Assembly: GCF_034661235.1 (NCBI RefSeq)
Contig: NZ_CP141059.1
Span: forward strand, 1,550,001 to 1,614,000
DNA length: 64,000 nt
From: Nocardioides bizhenqiangii
Lineage (GTDB): Bacteria > Actinomycetota > Actinomycetes > Propionibacteriales > Nocardioidaceae
Reading direction: 5' to 3'
The notes under the pieces are model-generated. The model was given only the letters and a program-made list of their open reading frames with translations. It did not search any database and was not told where the DNA came from. Positions within the stretch are counted from its first letter, which is position 1. Every line of letters begins with the position of its first letter. Below are positions 54,167 to 63,518 of the stretch, piece after piece. The position numbers were made by a program, and so were the translations under genes.

Positions 54167-55867
54167 TCAGACGCCCTCCGGGCGCTTGATCAGCAGCTCG
54201 GCGTTGCGGTCGAGCGGCGTGCCCGTCGAGCTGGCCAGGTCGTTCTGCGGGTCGTTGGCCGAGAGCTCCCGGCTGAGGCTGGCCAGCGTGAGGGTGTTGC
54301 TGAGGTTGCCGCCGTAGCTCGGGGGGCCGGCGTGGTCGAGGATCGTGGTGATGATCGACCAGGTGCCGTCGAGGTTGTCGGCGATCTCGATGATCCGACC
54401 CTGCTGCGGGTAGTCGATGTGCGATGCGGTGTTGATCTCCCAGAATCCGCCGGTGCCGTCGGCGCGCTGGTGCGCGGTGATGCTGTTGCGGTGAGTGTGA
54501 CCGTTGACCCACGCGATCAGGTGCGGCTGGGTGAGCAGGTAGTCGACGACCTCGGGACCGAGCACCCGGGGCGACGGGTCGCCGCCGGTCAGCACGAAGG
54601 GGTTGGACATCGTCGAGCTCGTGTGATGGCTGTAGAGGAGCACCGCCTTGCCGGTCGCGCCGGCGATGGTGGCCTGCAGCCACGCGAACTGGGCCTGGTC
54701 GATCGACCCGTCGGCGTACCCGTTGGGGTTGACCGAGTCCATCACGACGTGGCGGAAGCTGCCCTCGTCGAAGTAGTAGTACGCCGTCCCGGTGGTGCGG
54801 TTCTGCGCGGTGAAGCCGTGGCCGACGGGCGCACCGGTCGTCTTGAAGTGCTCCTCGACGACCTGCTTGCGGGTGACGCTGCGTCGCTTCGGGTCCGGCG
54901 TCACCGGCCGGATGTACGGCGACACCACCAGGTCGCCGATCAGGCTGAGCGGGTCGAGGTCGGCCAGGGCGTTCTTGACGTCGGTGTCGCTGATCCCGGC
55001 CGGCGGGGAGATCACCTTGAGCGGGCCCACGGCGAGCGCCGACAGCTGCAGCGTGTGAGGGAAGTTGCCCTGCACGAGGCCGTCGTGGTTGCCGAAGACG
55101 GAGTACCACGGGACGTCCAGGCCGGGGGCGGTGAACGGCCGCCGGGCCGCGTTGAGCAGGTTGTTGACGGTCGGGAAGCCGTGCTCGACCTTGTACTTGT
55201 CGGGCTGCTTGCCGGCGGGCACCGGGTGGGGGTGCCAGTAGTGACGGTCGTAGTAGAGCGTGTTGTTGTCCATCACGCCCTCGTACGCCGCCAGGTTGCC
55301 GCTGTCGGCGCGGATCGTGCCGCCGTCGAGGACGTCGATGTTCCAACGGACCTCGTTGTACTGGCAGTTGTCGGAGTTGTCTCCCGTCTGGATCGCGAAC
55401 GAGAACCGGACCCCGGTCTCAGGGCCCCGCTTCTGGGCGTTGACGGCCTGCACCATCGCGTCGGCCACCTGCGCGGACAGCATCTCCTGCGGCCGGTAGG
55501 ACGAGGAGAACAGCCCGGGCGTCTCGAACCGGTCGACCCACTCCACGCGGGCCGGCGACTCGTGGTCGACGATGTGGATGTCGCTGAGCTGGACGAACGA
55601 CTGGAGTCCGACCCGCCGGGTCGTGCGGCCGGGCTGCGCCGCTGTGCCGAGGTCGGTGCGGACGACGCGCACCTCGCCGGGCGCCGCGACGATCTTGGAG
55701 TAGCCCTGCGCGTCGGGCGGGCCCGGTCTCAAGGTCCGGGTGAGCGTGGTGCGCGGGGCTACGGCAGCCTGGGCGAGCGACGGCATCGTGATCCCACCGG
55801 CACCCGCGGCAGCGACACCTCCCGCGAGCACACCGGCACGGAACAGGTCGCGACGTGACAGCTTCAC
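54167..55867 (-). CDS. Tat-exported metallophosphoesterase (TIGR03767-like)
   Basis: This 566-residue protein opens with a twin-arginine signal, [20 protein letters not shown], and an Ala-rich cleavage region near 34. The calcineurin-like fold has [18 protein letters not shown] near 93, [26 protein letters not shown] and WVNGHTHRN, which supply the two-metal ligands. A long insert around 190-330 is typical of an actinobacterial family (TIGR03767) of unknown substrate. It is read towards rlmN and divergent from the GT4 gene. Confidence 0.85.
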   Translation of the reverse strand: MKLSRRDLFRAGVLAGGVAAAGAGGITMPSLAQAAVAPRTTLTRTLRPGPPDAQGYSKIVAAPGEVRVVRTDLGTAAQPGRTTRRVGLQSFVQLSDIHIVDHESPARVEWVDRFETPGLFSSSYRPQEMLSAQVADAMVQAVNAQKRGPETGVRFSFAIQTGDNSDNCQYNEVRWNIDVLDGGTIRADSGNLAAYEGVMDNNTLYYDRHYWHPHPVPAGKQPDKYKVEHGFPTVNNLLNAARRPFTAPGLDVPWYSVFGNHDGLVQGNFPHTLQLSALAVGPLKVISPPAGISDTDVKNALADLDPLSLIGDLVVSPYIRPVTPDPKRRSVTRKQVVEEHFKTTGAPVGHGFTAQNRTTGTAYYYFDEGSFRHVVMDSVNPNGYADGSIDQAQFAWLQATIAGATGKAVLLYSHHTSSTMSNPFVLTGGDPSPRVLGPEVVDYLLTQPHLIAWVNGHTHRNSITAHQRADGTGGFWEINTASHIDYPQQGRIIEIADNLDGTWSIITTILDHAGPPSYGGNLSNTLTLASLSRELSANDPQNDLASSTGTPLDRNAELLIKRPEGV

Positions 55868-55991
55868 GGCGGCGTAACGAGCGGGACGTGACCGGGGTCA
55901 CGCTCATCTAGACCGGCCGTTCACCCCCCGGTCACACCCGGATCGTGTCGGTTTGCCCGTTCGTTGGTCACCCGTCCCTACCGTCGGGGCC

Positions 55992-57164
55992 ATGGTCGAC
56001 ACCACGGTCGTGCCCTTCCGAGCCGCCCCGGCCGCCCGGCGCGGCTCGCTCCGCGTCCTCGTCGTCTCCGAGTCCTTCCTCCCGCAGGTCAACGGCGTGA
56101 CCAACTCCGTACGACGGGTGCTCGAGCATCTTGCCGACGAGGGACACCACGCCGAGCTGGTCGCGCCCACCGGCCCGGACCTGTATGCCGGCTTCCGGGT
56201 GCGCCGAGCCCGCGGCGCCAACCTGCCGTTCTACAAGGACTTCCGGCTCGGGCTCGAGACCCGCCGTCGGCTGCGCGCCGCGATGGTGCGCTTCCGTCCC
56301 GACGTGGTCCACCTCGCCTCGCCCGCCACCCTCGGCTACCAGGCGGCGCGGGCCGCGGGGGAGCTCGGGATACCGACGGTCGCGATCTACCAGACCGACC
56401 TGGTCGGCTTCGCCGAGCGGTACGACGTTCCCGGTGGCGCCCGCGCCGCCGCGGCGCTGACCCGCAAGATCCACGGCCAGGTCGACCGCACGCTCGCACC
56501 GTCGACGGCGAGCCTCAGCCAGCTCGAGGAGCTCGGTGTCCCCGGTCTCGCCCGGTGGGGCCGCGGTGTCGACCTCGACGCGTTCCACCCGCGGCACCGG
56601 GACGAGCGACTCCGGCGCTCGATCTCGCCCGAGGGCAAGCTGCTCGTCGGGTACGTCGGTCGACTGGCTGCAGAGAAGGAACTCGCGCTGCTGACGCACG
56701 TGTCGCGCGACAGCCGCCTCGAGCTCGTGGTCGTCGGCGCCGGCCCCGAGGAGCAGCGGCTCCGGGCGCTGCTGCCGCACGCTCACTTCCTGGGGCTGCT
56801 GCACGGGGACGACCTGAGCCGCGCCTACGCGTCGCTCGACGTGTTCGTGCACACCGGCCGGCACGAGACGTTCTGCCAGTCCGCGCAGGAGGCGCTCGCG
56901 TCCGCCGTGCCGGTCGTCGCACCGGCCCAGGGCGGGCCGCTCGACGTGGTCTGCGACGGGGTGACCGGGCTGCTCTACCGTCCGGGCGACGGGGCCGCGC
57001 TCGCTGCGGCGGTCGACCGGCTGGTGAGCGACCGGCTCCTGCGCGCGCGGCTGCGCGCGGCCGCGGTCCGGAGCGTGCAGGATCGTTCCTGGCAGGCGAT
57101 CAACGACGAGCTGATCGGTCACTACCGGGCGGTCGTCGACACCCGGAGCGCAACGGTCGCCTAG
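55992..57164 (+). CDS. Family 4 glycosyltransferase, mannosyltransferase (MgtA/PimB-like)
   Basis: This 390-residue GT-B enzyme starts at ATG 55992, seven bases after TACCGT. LRVLVVSESFLPQVNGVTNS at the start, YQTDLVGFAERYDVPGG, LGVPGLARWGRGVDLDAFHP, VGYVGRLAAEKELALL and HTGRHETFCQSAQEALASAV are typical of GDP-mannose-dependent alpha-mannosyltransferases for phosphatidylinositol mannosides or lipoglycans in actinobacteria. The exact acceptor is unclear. Its stop codon lies in the left arm of a palindromic element. Confidence 0.88.
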   Translation: MVDTTVVPFRAAPAARRGSLRVLVVSESFLPQVNGVTNSVRRVLEHLADEGHHAELVAPTGPDLYAGFRVRRARGANLPFYKDFRLGLETRRRLRAAMVRFRPDVVHLASPATLGYQAARAAGELGIPTVAIYQTDLVGFAERYDVPGGARAAAALTRKIHGQVDRTLAPSTASLSQLEELGVPGLARWGRGVDLDAFHPRHRDERLRRSISPEGKLLVGYVGRLAAEKELALLTHVSRDSRLELVVVGAGPEEQRLRALLPHAHFLGLLHGDDLSRAYASLDVFVHTGRHETFCQSAQEALASAVPVVAPAQGGPLDVVCDGVTGLLYRPGDGAALAAAVDRLVSDRLLRARLRAAAVRSVQDRSWQAINDELIGHYRAVVDTRSATVA

Positions 57165-57326
57165 GGCACGTCTCCTTATCCGGCGGCGTCGCGAGCGGCG
57201 TTTCCGGCCGATCTGGCAAGGCGGCGGAGCGAAGTCGTGCTCGTCCGCCCATCGAGCGACGCCAACGCAGCCAGATCGAGGCGGAAACGTCGCGTAGCAG
57301 GCGCGGGATAAGGAGACGTGCCCTAG
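57161..57326. repeat. 166-bp palindromic element with perfect 21-bp ends
   Basis: The ends 57161-57181 and 57306-57326 are perfect inverted repeats of 21 bp (starting CTAGGGCACGTCTCC). Inner arms containing CGTTTCCG and CGATCTGGC also pair imperfectly. It fills the gap between two convergent genes and covers the stop codon of the left one. No coding frame lies in it. It resembles a MITE or a large intergenic repeat. Confidence 0.8.
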
Positions 57327-57336
57327 CGGGGCCGCG

Positions 57337-58239
57337 TCAGGAAGCAGCGGCGAAGAGCGAGGCGGCCTCGTCGACCGTGTCGACGAGGTGGACGTGCTCC
57401 TCCATGGCGCGGCCCCCCGCGAGGGCGGCTAGCAGAGGCCAGGCAGGGAGCGTCTCGGTCCAGTACCGCTTCCCGACGAGCACCATGGGCGCGACCTTGT
57501 CCTCGGCGGCGTAGTAGTTCTCGCAGGCGTCCTGAAAGATCTCCTGCACCGTTCCGGCGGCTCCCGGCAGGAAGACGATCCCGGCGTCGCAGATCTGCAG
57601 CAGGATGGCCTCGCGCTGGGCGTTGCGGAAGTACTTCGCGATCGCCGTCGCGAGCAGGTTCGGCGGCTCGTCGCCGTAGTGCCAGGTCGGCACGCCCAAG
57701 GTCGGGCTCGGGTCCGGCCACAGCGCGCGGGCGCGCCGGGCGCTCGCCACCCAGTCGTCGATCGACGGTCGGAAGGTCGGCACGGCGGCGAGGAGGGTGA
57801 GCCCCTCGTCGAGAGCGGCGTCCTCCGCGGGTGCGAGCGACGCCCCGAGGTTCGCCGCCTCCATCGCTCCCGGCCCGCCACCGGTGGCGACGGTGCGGGT
57901 GGCACCCAGCAGCCGCCCGAGGTGGGCCGCGTCGGCGTACCCCCGGCTGCCGCGGAGCGCCGCGTGCCCGCCCATCACTCCGACCAGGCTGCGCGTCGCA
58001 CACCAGCGGCCGAGCGCCTGGTCGATGCCCTCGTCGTGCAGCGCGCGGCTGAGGAGGGACTCGGGCGAGCGCTCCGCGAGCGCCCAGGAGTAGGCCCGTG
58101 CGTCGAGTGACTCCAGGTAGGGCGTCGCGTCGTACAGCTCGTCGGGTGAGTAGAGCCCGTCCCGACCCGGGTCCGCCGGTGAACTGTCGCGGACGACGAC
58201 GACCCGCTCCGGTACCTCCCGCTGTCCAGCCGGCTTCAC
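57337..58239 (-). CDS. LOG family protein (Rossmann fold)
   Basis: From GTG 58239 this is a 300-residue protein. VATGGGPGAMEAANLGAS and FLPGAAGTVQEIFQDACENY carry the GGGxGxM and PGxxGTxxE motifs of LOG-type proteins, related to lysine decarboxylase-like cytokinin-nucleoside phosphoribohydrolases and nucleotide hydrolases. It is longer than plant-type LOG (about 190-230). The start overlaps the upstream HxlR gene by 4 bp (GTGA). The substrate is probably a nucleotide, but this is not shown. Confidence 0.82.
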   Translation of the reverse strand: MKPAGQREVPERVVVVRDSSPADPGRDGLYSPDELYDATPYLESLDARAYSWALAERSPESLLSRALHDEGIDQALGRWCATRSLVGVMGGHAALRGSRGYADAAHLGRLLGATRTVATGGGPGAMEAANLGASLAPAEDAALDEGLTLLAAVPTFRPSIDDWVASARRARALWPDPSPTLGVPTWHYGDEPPNLLATAIAKYFRNAQREAILLQICDAGIVFLPGAAGTVQEIFQDACENYYAAEDKVAPMVLVGKRYWTETLPAWPLLAALAGGRAMEEHVHLVDTVDEAASLFAAAS

Positions 58240-58934
58240 CCGTGAGCCGCCCGGTCGGCCCGCTCCCGGGTGACCTCGGCCCACGGGCTCCAGAGGAACC
58301 AGCGGGGGAGCGCGGAGGCCAACCGGGGCGGTCCCGCCACCTCGATCCGGCCGTCGTCGACGGCCTCGTGCCAGGTCCGGTAGCCCTGGAAGACGTCGGC
58401 GAAGTCCGCGGTCGTCGCGGTGGCGACGACGTCGACCTCGAAGCCCGGATGCTGGTGGCAGACCGAGACGTCGCCGCGGTCGAGCACCAGCCAGATCGTC
58501 TGCGCCTTCGGCGCCGTGTGCCGAAACTCGACGACCGTCCGCACCGGCGGAAGGGCGTCGGCATCGACACGGCGGTGCATCCACCACATCAGCGTGGTCG
58601 GCGGCACGTCGTGGGGACGCATGTCATCGAACAGCCACTCGATCGCCCACCGGCCGAGACTGTCGATCACCCGGCTGAGGTCCTTGCCGGCCGGGGTCAG
58701 GTGGTACTCGCTGCCGCGTCCGCTCGGCGCCGGCCAGGTCTCGAGGACACCCTTCTTCTCCAGGTGCCGCAGCCGCTGCACCAGGAGCGAGCGGGAGATG
58801 CCGGGCATGGCGCGGGCGATGTCGTTGAACCGGGTGTTGCCGAGCACGAGCTCGCGGATGATCAGCGGCGTCCACCGGTCGGCGATGACCTCGGCAGCCA
58901 TCTGGACGGGGCAGTAGTCGCCGTACTCGGGCAT
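58236..58934 (-). CDS. HxlR-type transcriptional regulator
   Basis: This 232-residue protein is read from ATG 58934, six bases after TATCCT (leaderless). YCPVQMAAEVIADRWTPLIIRELVLG, then RSLLVQRLRHLEKKGVLE and EYHLTPAGKDLSRVI form the HxlR winged helix, with Cys8 at the position often redox-sensitive in the family. A C-terminal 110-residue domain (TVVEFRHTAPKAQTIWLVLD...) is extra and may bind a ligand. Two 15-bp direct repeats lie upstream. Confidence 0.87.
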   Translation of the reverse strand: MPEYGDYCPVQMAAEVIADRWTPLIIRELVLGNTRFNDIARAMPGISRSLLVQRLRHLEKKGVLETWPAPSGRGSEYHLTPAGKDLSRVIDSLGRWAIEWLFDDMRPHDVPPTTLMWWMHRRVDADALPPVRTVVEFRHTAPKAQTIWLVLDRGDVSVCHQHPGFEVDVVATATTADFADVFQGYRTWHEAVDDGRIEVAGPPRLASALPRWFLWSPWAEVTRERADRAAHG

Positions 58935-58946
58935 GCCGCCAGGATA

Positions 58947-58983
58947 GTCACGAATCTGGACCGGCGAGGTCACAATCCTGGAC
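58947..58983. promoter_or_regulatory. Direct repeats upstream of the HxlR gene, candidate operator
   Basis: GTCACGAATCTGGAC (58947-58961) and GTCACAATCCTGGAC (58969-58983) agree at 12 of 15 positions and start 22 bp apart, on the same helix face. They lie between the divergent HxlR and acyl-CoA dehydrogenase-like genes, next to the HxlR -10. Confidence 0.5.
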
Positions 58984-59019
58984 TAGTTGTGGGTGCGGCG
59001 TCGGCGCACATTTGCTGTC

Positions 59020-60204
59020 ATGACCACTACCGCAACTCCTGCTCCAGTCATCCAGGACTCCGCCATGACCGCCACTGCGCCCACTCCCGCCGAGCGCGCC
59101 ACCGCCATCGGGCCGGTGCTCGCCGAGCACGCCGCTCGCCACGACGCCGACGGCAGCTTCGTGACCGAGGCCTACGACGCCCTCCGCGACGCCGGCCTCC
59201 TCAAGGCCGGCGTGCCCACCGAGCTCGGCGGGGACGGCGCCACCGTCGCCGAGCTGACCGCCCTGCAGCGCGAGCTCGGGCACCACTGCGGGTCCACCGC
59301 TCTCGCGAGCTCGATGCACCAGCACGTCGTGGCGTTCACCGCCTGGCGGTACCGCCGCGGGCTCCCGGGTGCCGAGGCCACCCTCCGCCGGATCGCCGAT
59401 GAAGGAATCCTGCTCGTCTCGACGGGCGGCGGCGACTACACCCACCCCCGCGGCGACGCGGCCAAGGTCGACGGCGGCTACCGGGTGTCGGGACACAAGC
59501 GCTTCGCCAGCCAGTCCGGCGCCGGCACCGTGATGTCGACGATGTTCGTCTACGACGACCCGGACCAGGGCCGGCGGGTGCTCAACATGGCGGTCCCGAT
59601 CGCCGCCGAGGGCGTGACCGTCGCGGACAACTGGGACACCCTCGGCATGCGCGGCACCGCGAGCAACGACATCGTGGTCGAGGACGTCTTCGTGCCCGAC
59701 GAGCGGGTGCTCGCGAACCGCCCGTACGGCGTGGTCGACCCGCCGCTGCAGGTGATCTCGCAGGTGGCCTTCCCGATCATCAGCGGCGCCTACCTCGGCA
59801 TCGCCGAGGCGGCGTACGGCGCCGCGGCGGCCGCCGCCGCACCCAAGGCCGAGAGCCCGCTCGTGCAGCGCCAGATCGGCCGGATGCAGCATCGGCTGCG
59901 GGTCGCCTCGTGGGCGCTCGACGGCGCGCTCGCCGCCATCGGCGACGGCGACACCGGGGACGTGACGCCCTCGCACGAGGCGTACCTCGCGGTGATGATG
60001 GCCAAGGCCGAGGTGGCCGAGGCCGGCATCGAGGTCTGCGACCTGGCGATGGACGTCGCCGGCGGGCCGGCGTTCTTCAAGGGCTCGGTGATCGAGCGTG
60101 CCTACCGCGACATCCGCGCGGTCAAGTTCCACCCGCTGACACCGGAAGCCACGCTCGTCGAGACCGGTCGGCACGAGCTCGGGATCACCGGGCTGCTCGC
60201 CTGA
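59020..60204 (+). CDS. Acyl-CoA dehydrogenase family flavoprotein
   Basis: This 394-residue protein has the acyl-CoA dehydrogenase layout: N-terminal helices (YDALRDAGLLKAGVPTELGG), a middle beta domain (DGGYRVSGHKRFASQSGAG, TLGMRGTASNDIVVEDVFVP) and C-terminal helices. VGTG and Glu base positions cannot be fixed by eye, so it may be a dehydrogenase or a flavin-dependent monooxygenase of the same fold. It is divergent from the HxlR regulator and probably under its control. ATG 59020 is used; ATG 59065 is possible. Confidence 0.8.
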   Translation: MTTTATPAPVIQDSAMTATAPTPAERATAIGPVLAEHAARHDADGSFVTEAYDALRDAGLLKAGVPTELGGDGATVAELTALQRELGHHCGSTALASSMHQHVVAFTAWRYRRGLPGAEATLRRIADEGILLVSTGGGDYTHPRGDAAKVDGGYRVSGHKRFASQSGAGTVMSTMFVYDDPDQGRRVLNMAVPIAAEGVTVADNWDTLGMRGTASNDIVVEDVFVPDERVLANRPYGVVDPPLQVISQVAFPIISGAYLGIAEAAYGAAAAAAAPKAESPLVQRQIGRMQHRLRVASWALDGALAAIGDGDTGDVTPSHEAYLAVMMAKAEVAEAGIEVCDLAMDVAGGPAFFKGSVIERAYRDIRAVKFHPLTPEATLVETGRHELGITGLLA

Positions 60205-60211
60205 CGAACGC

Positions 60212-61087
60212 TCAGTACGCGTGGGCCATCAGGTCGCCGAACAGCTCCTGCCCGTCGACCTCGAGTCCCCGCCGCCTGAACCAGTCGCAGACGTTGGTGC
60301 AGTCCCGCAGCAGGAAGTCGAAGCCCGCGGCGTTGCCGACCAGGTCGACGATCTGGGGAAGGTCGATGATCACGAGCTTCTCGCCCGCGGCCAGGATGTT
60401 GTAGGCCGACAGGTCACCGTGGACCAGGCCCGCCTGGACCATCGTGGCGAGGGCGTAGCGCAGCTGCTCGAAGTACGACGTCAGCAGCGCGTGGTCCGGC
60501 CGGGTCTGGGCCAGACGAGGTGCGGTCTCGCCGTCGACGGTGATCCACTCCATCAGCAGCTCGGTGCCGTCGATCTGCACGGGGTAGGGGACCGGGAGGC
60601 CGAGCTTCCAGCAGCGGACCAGCGCCGACCACTCCGAGATCGCCCACTCGCCGGCGGCGACCTCGCGGCCGAACGTGCTCTTCCGCTTGACGGCACGCTC
60701 GTCGCGGGAGCGCTTCATGCTCCGGCCCTCGGTGTAGGCAGCGGACCGATGGAACGTGCGGTGCTCGGGCGACCGGTAGCGCTTCGCGGCCATCACGACC
60801 GCCTGATCCGGCTCGAGCGGGTCGGCGCGTTCGAGCAGGAAGACGTCGGCCTCCTTGCCGGTCTTGAGGATGCCGAGGTCGGTGTCGATCGCGCCCTGCG
60901 AGGTGACCACCCAGTCAGGGCGGGGCTCCGGGCCGCGGCTGAGTGGCTCGACGTCGAGCCAGGTGGACCATCGCTGACCGTCTCCGAGGTCGTCGTACGC
61001 GACGAAGTCGAAGACGAACTGCGGGTCGAGCGGGTCGGGTGAAACGGTGCCGGCGTCAGCCGGTGTGGAGGGAAACTCCAGATGCAT
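60212..61087 (-). CDS. RIO1-type atypical kinase
   Basis: This 291-residue protein starts at ATG 61087 with CGGAG upstream. LKTGKEADVFLLERA near 75 is the nucleotide-binding loop, VVMAAKRY has the Lys, LVHGDLSAYNIL is the catalytic loop and LVIIDLPQIVD the metal-binding Asp. These are RIO-family hallmarks; archaeal and eukaryotic RIO1 act in ribosome maturation, whereas the bacterial role is unclear. A frame open to 62566 is antisense to the peptidase gene and is not used. Confidence 0.86.
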   Translation of the reverse strand: MHLEFPSTPADAGTVSPDPLDPQFVFDFVAYDDLGDGQRWSTWLDVEPLSRGPEPRPDWVVTSQGAIDTDLGILKTGKEADVFLLERADPLEPDQAVVMAAKRYRSPEHRTFHRSAAYTEGRSMKRSRDERAVKRKSTFGREVAAGEWAISEWSALVRCWKLGLPVPYPVQIDGTELLMEWITVDGETAPRLAQTRPDHALLTSYFEQLRYALATMVQAGLVHGDLSAYNILAAGEKLVIIDLPQIVDLVGNAAGFDFLLRDCTNVCDWFRRRGLEVDGQELFGDLMAHAY

Positions 61088-61285
61088 GATGGTTGCTCCG
61101 GGTCGAGAGGCTCCGCTTGATGCGGGGGAGGTCTGCGGACAGGCCAAGGACAGTCGTCGACATGTCACGTCTCCTCTCGACTCGGGACCGGCGCTCGTGC
61201 AGGTCGCTGGTGCCATAGTTCCGGCACCGCCCGGTGTGCGCAACGGATTTACCGGACCCGGCACCCGCCGGGCTAGGTTGAGCGC

Positions 61286-62701
61286 GTGCTGCGTCGACCT
61301 CGGATCGCCTCTCTTCTCGCCGTCGCCCTCGTGGGCGTGCTCGCCTCCGGGTCGGTCGCGGCGCCGGCCGCTGCTCCCCAGGTGCCCGACCCCTACTACC
61401 CGTTGGACGGCAACGTCGGCTACGACGTGCTCCACTACGACATCCGGGACCACTACCGGTTCCGGAACCGGCACCTCTCCGGCGTGACGAGGATCCGGAT
61501 GGTGCCGTCGGAGGAGCTGACGACGTTCAACCTCGACCTGCTGCTCGACGTGAGCGCGGTGAAGGTCGACGGCGTGGCCGCAGAGTTCGCGAAGCCCCGC
61601 CGGCACGAGCTGACGGTCACGCCGGCCACCCCGCTCGCGTCCGGCGTGCCGGTCCACGTGCTCGTCCGCTACCAGGGTTTTCCTGGACGGGTCCGCTACC
61701 TCGGCGAGCGCAACTGGTTGGCCGACCGCCGCGAGGTGGTCACCATGAACGAGCCGCACATGGCTCCGTGGTGGTTCCCGAGCAACGACCACCCCAGCGA
61801 CAAGGCCCGGTTCGACATCCGGATCACGACGGTCAAGGGTCGCCAGGCCATCAGCAACGGCGTCCTCGTGGGTCGCTCCGGCAACGGCAGGACGACGACC
61901 ACGCACTGGCGGATGGCCGACCCGATGACGACGTACCTCGCCTTCTTCGCCGCCGGCGACTTCGCCGTCGAACGCGGCCGCGCCCACGGGTTCACCTACT
62001 ACAACGCCGTCTCGAAGGGGTTCAGCGACTTCGGCACGCGACGGGGCCTGGCCGCGCTGCGTCAGTCCGCGCGGATCACGGCGTGGCTCGAGGACGAGCT
62101 CGGGGACTACCCGTTCGCCAACACCGGGGGACTCGTTACGAGCCTCCCGGTGAACTTCGCCCTCGAGAACCAGACCCGGCCGATCTACGCCGGCGCCCCC
62201 GCGATCTGGCTGCTCGTCCACGAGCTCGCCCACCAGTGGTTCGGCGACTCGGTGTCGGTCGCGCGCTGGCGGGACATCTGGCTCAACGAGGGCTTCGCGA
62301 CCTACATGGAGAAGCGGTACGTCGAAGCACATGGCGGCCGGTCCACCAGCCGCTGGCTGCACCGGTTCTACCGTTCGGAGCCCAGCGGCTCTGCGTTCTG
62401 GGACCTCGACATCTCCGACCCGTGCGACTCCACGGCGCCGTGCGCGATCCACGACCTGTTCGACCTCCGGGTCTATGACCGAGGTGGGATGACCGTCGCC
62501 GCTCTGCGCAACCGGATCGGCGACGCGGACTTCCGGCGGCTGCTGCGCCGGTGGGTCTCGGTGCACCAGAACGGCAACGCCCAGGTGGAGCAGTTCGAGC
62601 AGATGGCGGAGACGGTGTCCGGGGAGCAGCTCGACGAGTTCTTCGACGCCTGGCTGCGCTCCGGGGAGCGACCGCCGAGCACCGCGGCCTACGGCCTCTA
62701 G
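61286..62701 (+). CDS. Secreted M1 family metallopeptidase
   Basis: This 471-residue protein has a signal peptide at residues 1-26. HELAHQ places His312, Glu313 and His316, and NEGFATY gives Glu335, the full HExxH-18-E zinc site of M1 aminopeptidases. FALENQ (291-296) takes the place of GAMEN. It is shorter than classical aminopeptidase N (about 850) because it lacks the large C-terminal domain. GTG 61286 is 6 nt after TAGGTT. An extracellular exopeptidase is likely. Confidence 0.88.
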   Translation: MLRRPRIASLLAVALVGVLASGSVAAPAAAPQVPDPYYPLDGNVGYDVLHYDIRDHYRFRNRHLSGVTRIRMVPSEELTTFNLDLLLDVSAVKVDGVAAEFAKPRRHELTVTPATPLASGVPVHVLVRYQGFPGRVRYLGERNWLADRREVVTMNEPHMAPWWFPSNDHPSDKARFDIRITTVKGRQAISNGVLVGRSGNGRTTTTHWRMADPMTTYLAFFAAGDFAVERGRAHGFTYYNAVSKGFSDFGTRRGLAALRQSARITAWLEDELGDYPFANTGGLVTSLPVNFALENQTRPIYAGAPAIWLLVHELAHQWFGDSVSVARWRDIWLNEGFATYMEKRYVEAHGGRSTSRWLHRFYRSEPSGSAFWDLDISDPCDSTAPCAIHDLFDLRVYDRGGMTVAALRNRIGDADFRRLLRRWVSVHQNGNAQVEQFEQMAETVSGEQLDEFFDAWLRSGERPPSTAAYGL

Positions 62702-62808
62702 AACAGCTCTTGCATGCCGACGGCCCGCGCGCCTACGTCGTCGCCGGACCGGTTCCTGGTACCAATGTGACGACGTATGCCCGCCTGCCTCGGACGGAGA
62801 CTCCCTCG

Positions 62809-62976
62809 ATGGACGCCAAGAAGCTGATTGCTGTCGTGGTCGTCGTCTTTCTCGGCTTCTGGATGCTCAGCGACCCCAGGGGCCTCGCCACGACCGCGAA
62901 GGACGCCGGCGGTGAGGGCTGGGGCGTGACCGAGAAGCTCTTCACCGGCGTCATCGACTTCGTCGGCGCGCTGTAA
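62809..62976 (+). CDS. Small single-pass membrane protein
   Basis: From ATG 62809 (CGGAGA upstream) this is a 55-residue protein. KKLIAVVVVVFLGFWMLSDP is a membrane helix, followed by a short Gly-rich polar stretch and a hydrophobic end. A GTG 14 codons upstream is possible. It is followed 17 bp later by the PH-domain gene, so the two may be co-transcribed. Function unknown. Confidence 0.6.
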   Translation: MDAKKLIAVVVVVFLGFWMLSDPRGLATTAKDAGGEGWGVTEKLFTGVIDFVGAL

Positions 62977-62993
62977 GGCGCTCGGGGACGCCG

Positions 62994-63518
62994 GTGGGGT
63001 TCCTCGCCTGGGTCGGAGACCCGCAGATCGGGAAGCACCTCCTCCGCGACGAGGGTGAGGTCGTCGTCGACGAGGTCCGCCACCACTGGGCTGCCTACGC
63101 GCGACCGGCCATCGAGGCCGTCGGCGTCGTGCTGTTGCTCGTCGCCTCCCCGTTCGTCCACGTCGACGTGGCGTGGTTCTTCCTGGTCGCCGCCTTCCTG
63201 CTGGCTCTGCACGCGACCTGGTGTGCGGTGCGGGAGATCCGCGACCGGTTCGTCATCACCAACATGCGGGTGTTCCGCGTGCACGGCGTCCTCTCGCAAC
63301 ACCTGGCCACGATGCCCCTCAGTCGGATCCTCGACATCTCGGTGAAGAAGCCCCTCCACGGCCGGCTGCTGGGCTTCGGGCACTTCTGCTTCGAGTCCGC
63401 CGCGCAGGAGCAGGGACTGCGCGACATCAAGTACGTCGGCCGCCCCGACGAGCGCGACCTCTCCATCCAGCGGGTCGTGCAACGGGCCGGCCTGCGCGGA
63501 CCGCGGGTGCCCAACTGA
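62994..63518 (+). CDS. PH-domain (bPH_2/DUF304) membrane protein
   Basis: This 174-residue protein starts at GTG 62994. Two adjacent membrane helices (about 38-55 and 60-78) are followed by a bacterial PH-like domain: RDRFVITNMRVFRVHGVLSQ, LSRILDISVKKPLHGRLLGFGH and FESAAQEQGLRDI. DUF304 proteins are membrane-bound and of uncertain function. Its TGA overlaps the ATG of the MarR gene. Confidence 0.85.
   Translation: MGFLAWVGDPQIGKHLLRDEGEVVVDEVRHHWAAYARPAIEAVGVVLLLVASPFVHVDVAWFFLVAAFLLALHATWCAVREIRDRFVITNMRVFRVHGVLSQHLATMPLSRILDISVKKPLHGRLLGFGHFCFESAAQEQGLRDIKYVGRPDERDLSIQRVVQRAGLRGPRVPN

Noticed and set aside
60212..62566. 784-codon open frame extending the RIO kinase
   Set aside because: Everything beyond 61087 is antisense to the M1 peptidase gene, a common artefact of high-GC DNA.
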